A stretch of 36,326 nt of DNA from an uncultured SAR86 cluster bacterium (GCA_902617045.1 CACMVA010000008.1:1-36326); one strand, 5' to 3'. Numbered from the stretch's first letter, positions 1-9,877 are shown. Notes: generated from the letters alone by a model not told the origin. Made by a program: numbers and translations.

Positions 1-48
1 AAAGAGTTAGAAGATTTATCAAAATATTTCTTAATAGAATATGCATAA
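1..48 (+). CDS. 3' end of an unidentified upstream gene (partial)
   Basis: Reading frame 1 is open from the window edge to a TAA at 46-48 and encodes only the last 15 residues, ending KYFLIEYA. The frame is plausible as the tail of a gene on the same strand, because the acyl-CoA dehydrogenase promoter begins just after it. It is too short to identify, and an open frame of this length could occur by chance. Confidence 0.35.
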   Translation, partial: KELEDLSKYFLIEYA

Positions 49-66
49 TTTTGATATTTATTTTGT

Positions 67-95
67 TTATTTTTAGTCATCTAGTTGTGTATAAT
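67..95 (+). promoter_or_regulatory. Predicted promoter of the acyl-CoA dehydrogenase pair, with operator-like site in its spacer
   Basis: A perfect -10 box TATAAT lies at 90-95. With a 17-base spacer, a weak -35 TTATTT falls at 67-72. The spacer holds TAGTCATCTAGTTG (74-87), whose left arm matches the TAGTCA arm of the operator found at four promoters in the right part of the window; the right arm matches 4 of 6. Transcription would start near 102, which fits the translation start at 141 and argues against an upstream start. Confidence 0.45.
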
Positions 96-140
96 GAGGC
101 CTTATTCTATCAATCAAATTTAATATATAAAGAAAAAAAT

Positions 141-1322
141 ATGGATATAAACTTTAGTAAAGAGGATATTGCTTTTAGAGATGAAGTTAGAGATTGGTTA
201 GCTAACGATTATCCAAAGCATGTAAAAGAAAAAACTGATGCTGGTATTACAATTAGTAAAGAAGATTTAGTAGATTTTCACAAGGCATTATCAAAGAAAG
301 GCTGGATGGGCTATAACTGGCCTGTTGAGTATGGTGGAACTGGTTGGTCAGCTTCTAAACTATATATTTTTAATAAAGAACTTGGTTTAGCTGGATGTCC
401 GCCAATTCTCCCTTTTGGTGTTGGTATGGTTGGTCCTGTAATCTACACATTTGGTAACGATGAACAAAAAGAAAGATTTTTGCCTGATATACTTAATTTT
501 AATACATGGTGGTGTCAGGGTTATTCTGAACCAGGTTCAGGTTCAGATTTAGCTTCATTAAAAACAAAAGCTGTTCTAAGAAATGATCTTGATGAAGATT
601 ATTATGTTGTAAATGGATCTAAGACATGGACAACATTAGCTCAGAATGCTGACTGGATATTCTGTTTAGTTAGAACTGACAACAGTGGTATAAAGCAAGA
701 AGGAATTTCATTTTTACTTATCGATATGAAATCACCAGGAATTGAGGTTAAACCTATAATAACTATTGACGGTGATCATGAAGTTAACTCAGTATTTTTT
801 ACTGATGTGAAGGTGCCAGCAAAAAATCTAATAGGTGAAGAGGGAAAAGGATGGACTTATGCTAAATTCTTACTAGCACATGAAAGATTTGGTATTGCTG
901 GCGTAGGAGCATCTATGAGACAGCTTAATAGATTAAAAGAGATAATCTCCAAACTTGACAATTCTGATCTCCAAAAAAAGGTTAATGAACTTGAGGTTGC
1001 ATTATCAGCAATTGAAATCACAGAATTGAGACTTTTATCTGCTCTTGAAAACGGTGGCCATCCTGGAGCTGAATCATCAATATTAAAAATAAAAGGAACT
1101 GAAATGCAACAAGCCTTATCAGAACTATTTGTAGAAGCATCTGGAGAATATGCTTTAATGTATCCAGGACCACATGGGTATGAAAATAATGATAAACCTG
1201 CAGGTCCAGATTATGCTGCTGAAGGTTTGTCTGGATTTTTAAATCTCAGAAAAACATCAATATATGGTGGTAGTAATGAAATTCAAAAAAATATCTTGTC
1301 CAAATTTGTATTGGGTGTTTAA
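141..1322 (+). CDS. Acyl-CoA dehydrogenase, first of a pair (393 aa)
   Basis: This is a soluble FAD enzyme that would introduce an alpha,beta double bond into an acyl-CoA thioester. The N-terminal helical domain is followed by the flavin-binding segment GYSEPGSGSDLASL and a C-terminal helical domain ending YGGSNEIQKNILSKFVLG, typical of the family; its length is normal. I chose ATG at 141 (MDINFSKED) because it matches the usual family N-terminus; an in-frame start at 51 would add 30 hydrophobic residues and run through the predicted promoter. A second acyl-CoA dehydrogenase follows after 3 bases. Adjacent unequal pairs like this often form heteromeric enzymes acting on bulky or dicarboxylic acyl-CoAs (PimC/PimD, ChsE1/ChsE2 types). 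The substrate is unknown. Confidence 0.9.
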   Translation: MDINFSKEDIAFRDEVRDWLANDYPKHVKEKTDAGITISKEDLVDFHKALSKKGWMGYNWPVEYGGTGWSASKLYIFNKELGLAGCPPILPFGVGMVGPVIYTFGNDEQKERFLPDILNFNTWWCQGYSEPGSGSDLASLKTKAVLRNDLDEDYYVVNGSKTWTTLAQNADWIFCLVRTDNSGIKQEGISFLLIDMKSPGIEVKPIITIDGDHEVNSVFFTDVKVPAKNLIGEEGKGWTYAKFLLAHERFGIAGVGASMRQLNRLKEIISKLDNSDLQKKVNELEVALSAIEITELRLLSALENGGHPGAESSILKIKGTEMQQALSELFVEASGEYALMYPGPHGYENNDKPAGPDYAAEGLSGFLNLRKTSIYGGSNEIQKNILSKFVLGV

Positions 1323-1325
1323 TTA

Positions 1326-2417
1326 ATGAATCTCGATTATAACGATGAACAAAATATGCTGCGAGAGCAGATTCAAAAATTTTGTGAATCTGAATATGAT
1401 TTTTATAAACGAGAAGAAATAGTTAAATCATCCAATGATTTTGATGAAAATGTATGGAATTTGTTTGCTGAACAAGGATGGCTGTCAATGCCGTTTTCAG
1501 AACAGTCTGGTGGGCTTGGTTTTGGTCCAATTGAATTATCAATTTTGTTTGAAGAATTTGGAAAAGCACTTGTAATAGAGCCATATCTTTCAACTGTTGT
1601 TCTTTCTGGAACATTGTTAGATAAATCAACATTTTCTGAAAAGAATGACTTGATTGAAAAAATTTGTACAGGATCTATACATATTTCACTCGCTTATGCT
1701 GAAGTTGATAATGGATATGATTATTTAAATCCAAGCACAACTTTAGATTCAAAATTTGTTTTGAATGGTACTAAAACATTAGTTCTTAACGGATCTAACG
1801 CTGAAAAAATTATTGTAACTTGCACTAATGATGATACTTTAAATATTGTTGTACTAGATGCAAATACACCTGGCGTTTCAATTAATTCATTCTCAACAGT
1901 AGACGGTCAATCATGCTCAGAAATTTCTTTTGAAAATGTTAAATTAGATAAATCAAATATTATTTCTACTGGTAATGATGCTGAAAACTTGTTAAAAGAA
2001 ACAATCAATCTTGCTACTTTATGTATATGCGCAGAGGCTGTTGGTTGCATGGAGTCTTGTTATCATAAGACATTAGAATATACAAAAGGCAGAGAGCAAT
2101 TTGGTCAACCCATATCTGGTTTTCAGGTATTACAGCATAGAATGGTCGATATGTTTATTGAGTCAGAGCTAGCAAAATCACTATTAATAAAAGCAATGTT
2201 GGAAGTTAATAACAGGTCTGATGAAATGTATAAGCATGTTTCTGCACTTAAATCCTATGTTGGTAAATCTGGAAAACTTTCAGCTAAAGAAGCTGTTCAA
2301 CTTCATGGAGGTATGGGGGTTAGTGAGGAAATGATGATTGGACATTATCTTAAAAAAATGATTTCAATTGATGCATTATTTGGAAATGCTGACTATCATC
2401 TTAAAACTTTTTCCTGA
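1326..2417 (+). CDS. Acyl-CoA dehydrogenase, second of a pair (363 aa)
   Basis: This is the smaller partner of the acyl-CoA dehydrogenase just upstream, three bases away and surely cotranscribed. It starts MNLDYNDEQNMLREQ, keeps the family segment YTKGREQFGQPISGFQVLQHRM near residues 251-272, and ends with the helical motif AKEAVQLHGGMGVSEEMMIGHYLKKM. The central region is more divergent, and the flavin segment SEPGSGSD of the partner is not recognisable, as is common for the PimD-like or FadE-like second subunit. I infer an alpha2beta2 enzyme with its neighbour. It belongs with the catabolic genes at the right end by function and by a candidate shared operator. Confidence 0.87.
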   Translation: MNLDYNDEQNMLREQIQKFCESEYDFYKREEIVKSSNDFDENVWNLFAEQGWLSMPFSEQSGGLGFGPIELSILFEEFGKALVIEPYLSTVVLSGTLLDKSTFSEKNDLIEKICTGSIHISLAYAEVDNGYDYLNPSTTLDSKFVLNGTKTLVLNGSNAEKIIVTCTNDDTLNIVVLDANTPGVSINSFSTVDGQSCSEISFENVKLDKSNIISTGNDAENLLKETINLATLCICAEAVGCMESCYHKTLEYTKGREQFGQPISGFQVLQHRMVDMFIESELAKSLLIKAMLEVNNRSDEMYKHVSALKSYVGKSGKLSAKEAVQLHGGMGVSEEMMIGHYLKKMISIDALFGNADYHLKTFS

Positions 2418-2459
2418 TACTTTATTTAGGTATTTCATTAAACGATTTATAATCAGATC

Positions 2460-3962
2460 ATGAGTGATAACAGGGATATCAATCTTCAGTCTACTAAAAG
2501 ACAAAAAAGGATCTTACCTGAAGATTCTTTTGGTGATTGGAAATGGAGAGAAGGTCTTGCAGAGCTTATGGTTCCAATTATTGGTTCTCTATATCGAAAT
2601 GGCATTAATATCCTTATTTATGGAAAATCTCTGGTAAATGAATCTCCAGTTGCAATAATGAAAGCACATCGCTTTGCTAGACAGTCTGATAATAACGAAC
2701 TCAGTGAACTAGAAACCTATCCAATTCTTAAATATATAGAAACTTTAGACTTAGCAGACTGCGAAATTGATGTAGGTGAAATAGCTGTTAAATGTCCATT
2801 TTTTGAAGATATTAAAAATGACGATACTAAAGTAGGGGAGTTTATTGATGCTGAACTTAAATCTGTAATAAATAAGAAATCAAATAGGCCTTCTGAACCT
2901 GCGAATATAGTTTTGTATGGTTTTGGAAGGATTGGAAGACTTGTTGCAAGAATGATGACACAAACTACTGGACCAGGTAATTATTTTAAACTAAGAGCTA
3001 TTGTCATTAGAAAAGCTACAGATGATGATATATTTAAACGAGCCAGCTTGTTAACGAAAGATTCTGTTCATGGGCCTTTTGATGGAACGGTAAGAGTTGA
3101 TGAAGAAAACTCAAGTTTAGTAATCAATGGAAATCCTGTTAAGGTTATTTACGCCTCAGGTCCTGATAAAGTTAAATATTCAGATTATGATATTAATGAT
3201 CCAGTTGTAATTGATAATACTGGTATTTGGAGAGATGAAGAAGCATTATCTGTTCATATTAAATCAGGAGCCTCAAAGGTGATCTTAACTGCTCCTGCAA
3301 AAGGAGAAATCAAAAATATCGTTTACGGAATAAATGATTCAATTCTTGAAGAAAATGATCAGCTTATATCTGCTGCATCATGTACAACAAATGCGATTGT
3401 TCCTGTGCTTAAAACCATTAATGATGAGTTTAAAATTAATGGAGGCCATATTGAAACTGTTCACGCATATACAAATGATCAAAATCTAATCGATAACTTT
3501 CATAAGAAAGACAGACGAGGAAGAGGAGCTCCACTTAACATGGTTATAACATCAACTGGAGCTGTAAATGCAGTAGCAAAAGCTTTACCAGAACTTAAAG
3601 GGAAACTTACTGGTAATGCTATTCGTGTGCCGACTCCTAATGTTAGTCTTGCTATATTATCTTTGGAATTAGATAAAAAAGTTAGTGTTGAAATAGTTAA
3701 TGATTATCTTAGATCGATGGCTTTTCACTCTGAATATAGAGAAATAATTGGATTTGTTAACTCATCTGAGGTCGTTTCTACTGATTTTTATTCGTCACCA
3801 TTTGCTACAGTAATTGACTCTCAGGCTACTATAACTAATGACAAAAGAGTAACTCTTTATTGTTGGTACGATAATGAATATGGCTATACTAAACAAGTTA
3901 TAAACTTAGCAAAGAAAGTAGCCAAAATTAATCTACCTAGATTACCTAAACCAATTAGCTAA
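2460..3962 (+). CDS. gap: Glyceraldehyde-3-phosphate dehydrogenase, long form with N-terminal extension (500 aa)
   Basis: The C-terminal 350 residues are a classical NAD(P)-dependent GAPDH: Rossmann motif YGFGRIGRL from about residue 152, catalytic Cys308 in AASCTTNA, and the C-terminal WYDNEYGYTKQV. About 145 residues precede the Rossmann fold (DWKWREGLAELMVPIIGSLYRNG onward), against none in ordinary GAPDH of about 330 residues. Such long forms are known in Pseudomonas and relatives, where, as I recall, the gene also lies near nqr. ATG at 2460 is the only good start; no strong ribosome binding site is visible. The role could be gluconeogenic or glycolytic; the sequence does not decide. It is followed by a hairpin terminator, so it is separate from the nqr operon. 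Confidence 0.9.
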   Translation: MSDNRDINLQSTKRQKRILPEDSFGDWKWREGLAELMVPIIGSLYRNGINILIYGKSLVNESPVAIMKAHRFARQSDNNELSELETYPILKYIETLDLADCEIDVGEIAVKCPFFEDIKNDDTKVGEFIDAELKSVINKKSNRPSEPANIVLYGFGRIGRLVARMMTQTTGPGNYFKLRAIVIRKATDDDIFKRASLLTKDSVHGPFDGTVRVDEENSSLVINGNPVKVIYASGPDKVKYSDYDINDPVVIDNTGIWRDEEALSVHIKSGASKVILTAPAKGEIKNIVYGINDSILEENDQLISAASCTTNAIVPVLKTINDEFKINGGHIETVHAYTNDQNLIDNFHKKDRRGRGAPLNMVITSTGAVNAVAKALPELKGKLTGNAIRVPTPNVSLAILSLELDKKVSVEIVNDYLRSMAFHSEYREIIGFVNSSEVVSTDFYSSPFATVIDSQATITNDKRVTLYCWYDNEYGYTKQVINLAKKVAKINLPRLPKPIS

Positions 3963-3967
3963 AAACA

Positions 3968-4010
3968 TAGAATCCTAGGCGCTTTAGCCTTATAATTCTA
4001 TTGTTTTTTA
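3968..4010 (+). terminator. Predicted intrinsic terminator after gap
   Basis: A two-part hairpin is visible: outer arms TAGAAT (3968-3973) and ATTCTA (3995-4000), inner arms AGGC (3977-3980) and GCCT (3987-3990), followed by the T-rich run TTGTTTTTTA (4001-4010). The stem has an internal loop, so strength is uncertain, but it sits where a terminator between gap and nqrA is expected. Confidence 0.5.
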
Positions 4011-4046
4011 TTGTTTCAAACGTAACTTTATAAAGGCACACAAAAA

Positions 4047-5363
4047 GTGATAAAAATATCAAAAGGTCTTGATTTACCAATATCAGGCTCGCCTATAAAT
4101 ACAATCTCTGACGAACCTAAGGTTTCGTCTGTAGCTTTATTGTCTAATGATTTTATTGGCATGAAACCAACCATGCTAGTAAAAGAAGGAGAAACTGTTA
4201 AAGCAGGTCAAAAAATTTTTGAAGATAAAAAAAATAATGGAGTTTATTTTACTTCTCCAGCTGGTGGTATTGTTAAGGATATAAATAGAGGAGATAAGAG
4301 AAGATTTTTATCAATCGAAATAGATATAAAAGATACTGAAGAATTTGTTAATTTTGATATGGATGACTCAGCTGATCAAATTAAAGATTGTCTTATTGAT
4401 TCTGGTCTATGGAATGCTTTTAGAACTAGGCCCTTTAATAGGACACCTGGTATAAATGAAATTCCTGATGCTGTTTTTATTAACTGCTGTGATTCAAATC
4501 CTCTTTCTATAGATCCATATGAAATAATATTGCTTAACAAAACCGAGTTCGATGAGGGACTTAATGTTTTAACAGATTTCTTTAGATGTAATATTAATCT
4601 CTGTTATCAAAATGACAATTTTGATACATCTATTGAAAAGATAAATTACTATCAATTCAAAGGCCCACATCCTTCAGGACTATCAAGTACTCATATTTCT
4701 AAAATTTATCCAGTGAATTTAAATAGAAAAGTTTGGACAATTAATTATCAAGATATTATTTCAATTGGATACCTTAAGCAAAATAAAGAAATTAGAACTT
4801 CAAAATATATTTCTTTAGCTGGTCCTTCAGTTTATGAGCCATCTTTAATAAAGGTAAGAATCGGAGGAAATATTGAGGAAATAACTGCAGGTAAAATTGA
4901 AGCGAATTCAAGGATTATATCTGGTTCTGTTCTTCATGGTCATCAATCTGAAGGAGTCATGAACTATCTTGGATATTATGATTCTCAAATATCTGTTATT
5001 GCAGATGAAGTAAATAATATTTTTATGAATTGGCTTATGCCGGGTTCATCTTTACATTCAAAATTAAATGTTTTTTTATCATCATTTATAAAACCGGAAA
5101 CATTTACTTTCAATACTTCTATTGGTGGCGGTAATAGGGCCATAGTACCAATTTCATCATACGAAGAAGTAATTCCAATGGATATTTTAGTAACACAGCT
5201 TTTGAAAGCACTAGTCGTCTCAGATATAGATATGGCTATAGATTTAGGTATGTTAGAGCTAGTGCCAGAAGATTTGGCATTATGTTCATATGTATGCCCT
5301 AGTAAATATGATTATTCATCGATATTAATGGATAACCTCAACAAACTTTATTTAGAATCATGA
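4047..5363 (+). CDS. nqrA: Na+-translocating NADH:quinone reductase subunit A
   Basis: This is the cytoplasmic-side subunit of the six-subunit sodium-pumping NADH dehydrogenase, and the first gene of the nqrABCDEF operon. It starts with the typical family N-terminus MIKISKGLDLPISG. The start codon is GTG at 4047, preceded by a Shine-Dalgarno-like TAAAGG ten bases upstream. The lipoyl/biotinyl-like segment KEGETVKAGQKIFEDKK and the RnfC-like FTSPAGGIVKDINRGDKR follow, and the length (438 aa) is close to the usual 440-450. The stop overlaps the nqrB start (ATGA). Confidence 0.95.
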   Translation: MIKISKGLDLPISGSPINTISDEPKVSSVALLSNDFIGMKPTMLVKEGETVKAGQKIFEDKKNNGVYFTSPAGGIVKDINRGDKRRFLSIEIDIKDTEEFVNFDMDDSADQIKDCLIDSGLWNAFRTRPFNRTPGINEIPDAVFINCCDSNPLSIDPYEIILLNKTEFDEGLNVLTDFFRCNINLCYQNDNFDTSIEKINYYQFKGPHPSGLSSTHISKIYPVNLNRKVWTINYQDIISIGYLKQNKEIRTSKYISLAGPSVYEPSLIKVRIGGNIEEITAGKIEANSRIISGSVLHGHQSEGVMNYLGYYDSQISVIADEVNNIFMNWLMPGSSLHSKLNVFLSSFIKPETFTFNTSIGGGNRAIVPISSYEEVIPMDILVTQLLKALVVSDIDMAIDLGMLELVPEDLALCSYVCPSKYDYSSILMDNLNKLYLES

Positions 5364-6589
5364 AAATTCTAAGAAATTATCTTGATAATATAAAACCAAA
5401 TTTTGTAAGTGATGGTAAACATGTTAAGTGGTTCCCGTTATTTGATGCTATTGAAAATTTATTTTTCTCCTATGGTAAGAAAACAAAAAATCCAATACAT
5501 GTAAGAGATGCTGTTGATATTCAAAAAGTAATGGTTACTGTTTGGTTAGCAACATTTCCAGCTATGTTTTTTGGTATGTATAATCTTGGTGCGAACTCTC
5601 TTGAATATTTAGAATCAATTAATCAACAAAATACTGGAGACTGGCATCATTATTTTGTCAGTATAGTTGGATATGATTCAACTAGTTTTCTAAGCAAGCT
5701 TTGGTTTGGTGCGTGTTATTTTCTGCCAATATACTTTGTTGTTTTTACAGTTGGGATTGCTTGGGAGGCTTTATTTGCAATTGTTAGAAAACATGAAATA
5801 AATGAAGGAGCTTTTGTTTCAACAGTTCTTTTTGCTCTCAGTTGTCCGCCTGATATTCCTCTTTGGCAAGCTGCTATGGGTATTTCATTTGGACTTGTTA
5901 TAGGAAAAGAGATATTTGGTGGAACTGGTAAAAATTTCTTAAATCCTGCACTTACTGGCAGAGCATTTTTATACTTTGCATATCCTGCACAGATATCCGG
6001 GGATAAGGTATGGGTTGCAGGCATTTCCGATTACAACATAATTCCTGAGGGTTATAGTGGAGCAACAGCCTTGGGAGTAGCTGCTGAAAGTGGCATGGCT
6101 GGAATAACTAACTCCTATACATGGATGGATGCATTTCTAGGTAACATACCTGGTTCAGTTGGTGAAACATCCATTATTGCTATATTAATCGGATTAGCAG
6201 TTTTATTAATTACCAAAGTTGCATCTTATAGAATTGTATTAGGAACTTTTGTTGGAATGATATTGATGTCATCTCTATTAAATATTGTTGGATCTGATTC
6301 TAACCCAATGTTTGCTATTCCTTGGTATTGGCATGCTGTCATTGGAAGTTTTGCTTTTGGTTTGGTGTTTATGGCAACAGAGCCAGTTTCAGGATCAGGA
6401 ACAAATACTGGAAGATGGATATATGGAATTGTAATTGGAGTTACAGTGATATTAATACGTGTTATTAATCCAGCGTTTCCAGAAGGAATGATGTTAGCAA
6501 TTTTATTTGCAAATTTATTAGCACCTGTTATTGACCATATGGTTGTTATGTCTAATATAAAAAGAAGAAAGGCTTTATATAATGAATGA
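5360..6589 (+). CDS. nqrB: Na+-translocating NADH:quinone reductase subunit B
   Basis: This is a membrane subunit of about ten helices that holds a covalently bound FMN and riboflavin and forms part of the sodium path. The flavinylation motif SGAT is present with the acceptor Thr236, the same number as in Vibrio cholerae NqrB. RnfD/NqrB-type motifs such as GGTGKNFLNPALTGRAF are clear. The start overlaps nqrA by four bases and the end overlaps nqrC by eight, so translation is probably coupled. FMN attachment would be done by the ApbE encoded four genes downstream. Confidence 0.96.
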   Translation: MKILRNYLDNIKPNFVSDGKHVKWFPLFDAIENLFFSYGKKTKNPIHVRDAVDIQKVMVTVWLATFPAMFFGMYNLGANSLEYLESINQQNTGDWHHYFVSIVGYDSTSFLSKLWFGACYFLPIYFVVFTVGIAWEALFAIVRKHEINEGAFVSTVLFALSCPPDIPLWQAAMGISFGLVIGKEIFGGTGKNFLNPALTGRAFLYFAYPAQISGDKVWVAGISDYNIIPEGYSGATALGVAAESGMAGITNSYTWMDAFLGNIPGSVGETSIIAILIGLAVLLITKVASYRIVLGTFVGMILMSSLLNIVGSDSNPMFAIPWYWHAVIGSFAFGLVFMATEPVSGSGTNTGRWIYGIVIGVTVILIRVINPAFPEGMMLAILFANLLAPVIDHMVVMSNIKRRKALYNE

Positions 6590-7355
6590 ATCAATAGTTA
6601 AAACAATTGGAGTTGCATTTGCAGTTTGTTTAATTTGCTCATTGGTTGTTTCTGCATCAGCAGTTAGCCTTAGAGATCTTCAAAAAGAGAATAAACTCAA
6701 TGATAAAAGAATAAAAATACTTCAAGTTGCAGATATATATGATCCAAGCATTTCTATTGCTGAACAATTTTCTGAGTTAGAGTCTAAGTTTATCGATTTT
6801 AATACTGGATTATTGATGGATGAATACAATAATTTTAGTATAGATGACTATGATCAAATTATTGTTACAAAAGATCCTAATTTATCATCCAAAGTTCCAA
6901 CTTCAGAGGATATTGCTATTATAAAAAATAGAGAAAACGTTGGAAAAATTTATATATTGAGAGATGAAATAGGCGCTATTGATAAATTAGTGCTTCCCAT
7001 AAGAGGTTACGGACTTTGGGGAACTTTATATGGTTATATTTCAATTGAAGATGATTTTAATACTGTTTCTGGAATAGAATTTTATGATCATAAAGAAACA
7101 CCCGGTCTAGGTGCAGAAGTTGATAATCCAAAATGGAAAGCTCAATGGAAAGGAAAAAAAATATATAAAGACAATAAAGTTAATTTAGCAGTAATTAAAG
7201 GAAAGGTCGAAGCAGGGGATTCTGAATCAACCTACAAAATAGATGGCTTATCTGGTGCTACTATCACAAGTAGGGGAGTTACAAACATGGTAGCTTATTG
7301 GTTTGGTGAGTCAGGATATTCGTCATTATTAAGAGAACTGGACTATGAATCTTAA
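6582..7355 (+). CDS. nqrC: Na+-translocating NADH:quinone reductase subunit C
   Basis: This NQR subunit has one N-terminal membrane helix (about residues 7-27) and a periplasmic domain carrying a second covalent FMN. The motif [10 protein letters not shown] places the acceptor at Thr227 (Thr225 in Vibrio cholerae). The preceding [10 protein letters not shown] and [16 protein letters not shown] segments are typical of NqrC/RnfG. The start overlaps nqrB and the end overlaps nqrD by 11 bases. The length of 257 aa is normal. Confidence 0.96.
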   Translation: MNESIVKTIGVAFAVCLICSLVVSASAVSLRDLQKENKLNDKRIKILQVADIYDPSISIAEQFSELESKFIDFNTGLLMDEYNNFSIDDYDQIIVTKDPNLSSKVPTSEDIAIIKNRENVGKIYILRDEIGAIDKLVLPIRGYGLWGTLYGYISIEDDFNTVSGIEFYDHKETPGLGAEVDNPKWKAQWKGKKIYKDNKVNLAVIKGKVEAGDSESTYKIDGLSGATITSRGVTNMVAYWFGESGYSSLLRELDYES

Positions 7356-8031
7356 AAAGTATCAAGATGTAATTGTTAAGCCTCTTATAGATGAGAATCC
7401 TATTACATTACAAATTCTTGGTATTTGTTCTGCATTAGCAGTTACGAATAATTTGTCAGTCACAATGGTAATGTGTGTAGCTGTAATAAGTGTAATTTCC
7501 TTTTCAAACCTATTTATATCATTAATCAGGAACTATATTCCTTCGAGTATTAGAATTATTGTTCAAATGACAATAATTGCATCACTTGTAATTGTTGTGG
7601 ATGAATTATTAAAAGCATACGATTATGAAACTAGCAAAAAGCTGTCTGTTTTTGTTGGATTAATAATAACGAATTGTATTGTAATGGGTCGTGCTGAAGC
7701 TTTTGCAATGAAAGAAAAACCATTATTAAGTTTTTTAGATGGTCTTGGAAACGGTCTTGGATATAGTCTAATTTTGATTGCAGTAGCAACAATAAGAGAG
7801 CTATTTGGAGCAGGGACTTTATTTGGTTATGAAATTCTTCCACTCATATCTAATGGTGGCTGGTATATGGGTAATAATTTATTACTCTTACCGCCAAGCT
7901 CATTTATTATTATAGGTTTATTTATTTGGTTAATAAGATCACTAAAATCTGATCAGATTGAAGAAGATGATTTCTTTGTCTCCAAACACTCAACCAGTCC
8001 TGATTTATCAAAAAGAGAAATAAATGTTTGA
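7345..8031 (+). CDS. nqrD: Na+-translocating NADH:quinone reductase subunit D
   Basis: This integral membrane subunit has about six helices. It pairs with NqrE around an iron centre in the middle of the membrane. The two ligand cysteines are in the expected places: Cys28 in LGICSALAV and Cys111 in [13 protein letters not shown]. At 228 aa it is somewhat longer than the usual 210, because of a charged C-terminal tail after the last helix (from about [12 protein letters not shown]), which may be lineage-specific. Its start lies inside the end of nqrC, and its end overlaps nqrE by eight bases. Confidence 0.95.
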   Translation: MNLKKYQDVIVKPLIDENPITLQILGICSALAVTNNLSVTMVMCVAVISVISFSNLFISLIRNYIPSSIRIIVQMTIIASLVIVVDELLKAYDYETSKKLSVFVGLIITNCIVMGRAEAFAMKEKPLLSFLDGLGNGLGYSLILIAVATIRELFGAGTLFGYEILPLISNGGWYMGNNLLLLPPSSFIIIGLFIWLIRSLKSDQIEEDDFFVSKHSTSPDLSKREINV

Positions 8032-8635
8032 ACATTATTTAAATATTTTTATAACAACAGTATTTATTGAAAATATTGCATTGTCTCTTTTTCTTGGAAT
8101 GTGTACATTTATAGCTATATCTAAAAAAATTGATGCTGCTTTTGGACTTGGAATTGCTGTAATTGTTGTTTGTTTAATCACGGTGCCTTTAAATAACTTA
8201 ATTTATAACTATATATTAAGAGAAGACGCATTAACTTGGATTGGTATTGAAGGTACAAATCTAGAATTTGTTGAATTGATTAGTTACATAGGTGTCATTG
8301 CAGCAAGTGTTCAAATATTAGAAATGTTCTTAGATAAGTATGTACCTGCTTTATATAACGCTCTTGGTCAATTTTTACCACTAATTACAGTTAATTGTGC
8401 AATTTTAGGCGCTTCTTTATTTATGGTCGAAAAAGATTTAATGTTTGTTGAAAGTATCGTTTATGGATTTGGAGCAGGTTTTGGATGGGCTTTGGCAATT
8501 GTTGTTTTAGCTGGTATTCGAGAAAAACTAAAATATTCTGATATACCAGATGGATTAAAAGGTCTTGGCACAACATTTATTATTGTAGGACTAATGAGTT
8601 TTGGTTTTATGTCATTTGGAGGTATTTCACTTTAA
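8024..8635 (+). CDS. nqrE: Na+-translocating NADH:quinone reductase subunit E
   Basis: This six-helix membrane subunit is related to NqrD in inverted topology. The ligand cysteines for the shared intramembrane iron centre are Cys27 (LGMCTFIA) and Cys125 (ITVNCAILG). The family motif [22 protein letters not shown] is near residues 148-170. It is 203 aa, close to the usual 198. The gene overlaps nqrD and is followed one base later by the nqrF start. Confidence 0.95.
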   Translation: MFEHYLNIFITTVFIENIALSLFLGMCTFIAISKKIDAAFGLGIAVIVVCLITVPLNNLIYNYILREDALTWIGIEGTNLEFVELISYIGVIAASVQILEMFLDKYVPALYNALGQFLPLITVNCAILGASLFMVEKDLMFVESIVYGFGAGFGWALAIVVLAGIREKLKYSDIPDGLKGLGTTFIIVGLMSFGFMSFGGISL

Positions 8636-8636
8636 T

Positions 8637-9863
8637 ATGAGTATAGATTTAATTTTAGGTGTTAGCGCTTTTAGTGGAATTATTCTTCTACTTGTTCTTG
8701 TAATAATATTTGCAAGATCAAAGCTTGTTTCAACAGGTAATGTTTCTATTGAAATTAATGGTGATGCTTCTAATCCAATAGTTGTACCAGCTGGAGCCAA
8801 GCTACTACAAACATTAGCTGATAATAATATATTTCTTGCTTCAGCTTGCGGTGGCGGAGGTACCTGTAGTCAATGTAAATGTCAGGTATTTGAAGGTGGA
8901 GGTTCTATACTAGCTGCAGAAGAGTCACATTTTAATTCAACACAACAAAAAGATGGATGGAGATTGTCATGCCAGGTACCAGTCAAGAATGATTTAAAAA
9001 TTGCAGTTCCTGAGGATGTTTTTGGCGTTAAAGAATGGGAATGCGAAGTTATATCTAATGAAAATGTTGCGACATTTATTAAAGAACTGATTCTTAAATT
9101 ACCAGAGGGTGAAAATGTAGATTTCAGAGCTGGTGGTTATGTACAACTTGAAGCTCCTGCATATGATCTTGATTATAAAGATTTTGATATTGAAAAAGAA
9201 TATCATGAAGATTGGGATAGATTTAAGATTTGGGACAACAAATCATCTACTAATGAACCAGTTATTAGAGCATACTCTATGGCTAATTATCCTGAAGAAA
9301 AAGGCATTATTAAATTTAATATAAGAATTGCATCACCACCTCCAGGACAAGACGTTCCACCAGGACTAATGTCGTCTTGGACTTTTGGTCTTAAGCCAGG
9401 TGATAAAGTTAAAGTGTTTGGTCCATTTGGAGAGTTTTTTGCTAAAGAAACAGATGCAGAAATGGTTTTTGTAGGCGGTGGCGCAGGTATGGCGCCAATG
9501 AGATCTCATATATTTGACCAATTACTTAGAATAAATACTAATAGGAAAATAACCTTTTGGTATGGAGCTAGAAGTCTTAAAGAAATGTTTTATGTAAATG
9601 AATTTGACGAATTAGCGAAGAAATATGATAACTTTGAATGGCATGTTGCATTATCTGATCCATTACCTGAAGATGACTGGGACGGTGAAACGGGCTTCAT
9701 ACATAATGTTTTATATGAAAATTATCTTAAAACTCATGATGCACCAGAAGATTGTGAATATTATATGTGTGGCCCCCCAATGATGAACAAAGCAGTAATT
9801 GATATGTTAATTAATTTAGGTGTAGAGCCAGAAAACATTGCTTTAGACGACTTTGGCGGCTAA
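8637..9863 (+). CDS. nqrF: Na+-translocating NADH:quinone reductase subunit F
   Basis: This is the NADH-oxidising entry subunit of NQR. In order: one N-terminal helix (about 3-25); a 2Fe-2S ferredoxin domain with Cys71, Cys77, Cys80 and Cys112 (one off from Vibrio cholerae 70/76/79/111); an FAD domain with [11 protein letters not shown]; and an NADH domain with [12 protein letters not shown], ending [14 protein letters not shown] and DDFGG. ATG at 8637 gives [12 protein letters not shown] and 408 aa, the standard length. An in-frame start at 8601 would add 12 residues that overlap nqrE, and I reject it. Confidence 0.97.
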   Translation: MSIDLILGVSAFSGIILLLVLVIIFARSKLVSTGNVSIEINGDASNPIVVPAGAKLLQTLADNNIFLASACGGGGTCSQCKCQVFEGGGSILAAEESHFNSTQQKDGWRLSCQVPVKNDLKIAVPEDVFGVKEWECEVISNENVATFIKELILKLPEGENVDFRAGGYVQLEAPAYDLDYKDFDIEKEYHEDWDRFKIWDNKSSTNEPVIRAYSMANYPEEKGIIKFNIRIASPPPGQDVPPGLMSSWTFGLKPGDKVKVFGPFGEFFAKETDAEMVFVGGGAGMAPMRSHIFDQLLRINTNRKITFWYGARSLKEMFYVNEFDELAKKYDNFEWHVALSDPLPEDDWDGETGFIHNVLYENYLKTHDAPEDCEYYMCGPPMMNKAVIDMLINLGVEPENIALDDFGG

Positions 9864-9877
9864 CAAATCTTTATAAA

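Noticed and set aside
51-140. In-frame upstream start that would add 30 hydrophobic residues to the first acyl-CoA dehydrogenase, looking like a signal peptide
   Set aside because: The family is cytoplasmic and starts at the residue encoded by 141; the stretch carries a perfect -10 box and an operator-like site, so it is promoter DNA.
187-207. TGGTTA words inside coding regions (for example in the first acyl-CoA dehydrogenase, nqrB and nqrD) as extra operator copies
   Set aside because: They encode Trp-Leu within conserved proteins and lack the second arm; half-sites alone are common in AT-rich DNA.
5716-6594. Two long open frames on the minus strand opposite nqrB (5716-6024 and 6226-6594)
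   Set aside because: They lie wholly within or over nqrB, have no ribosome binding sites or recognisable domains, and are expected by chance opposite a hydrophobic membrane gene.
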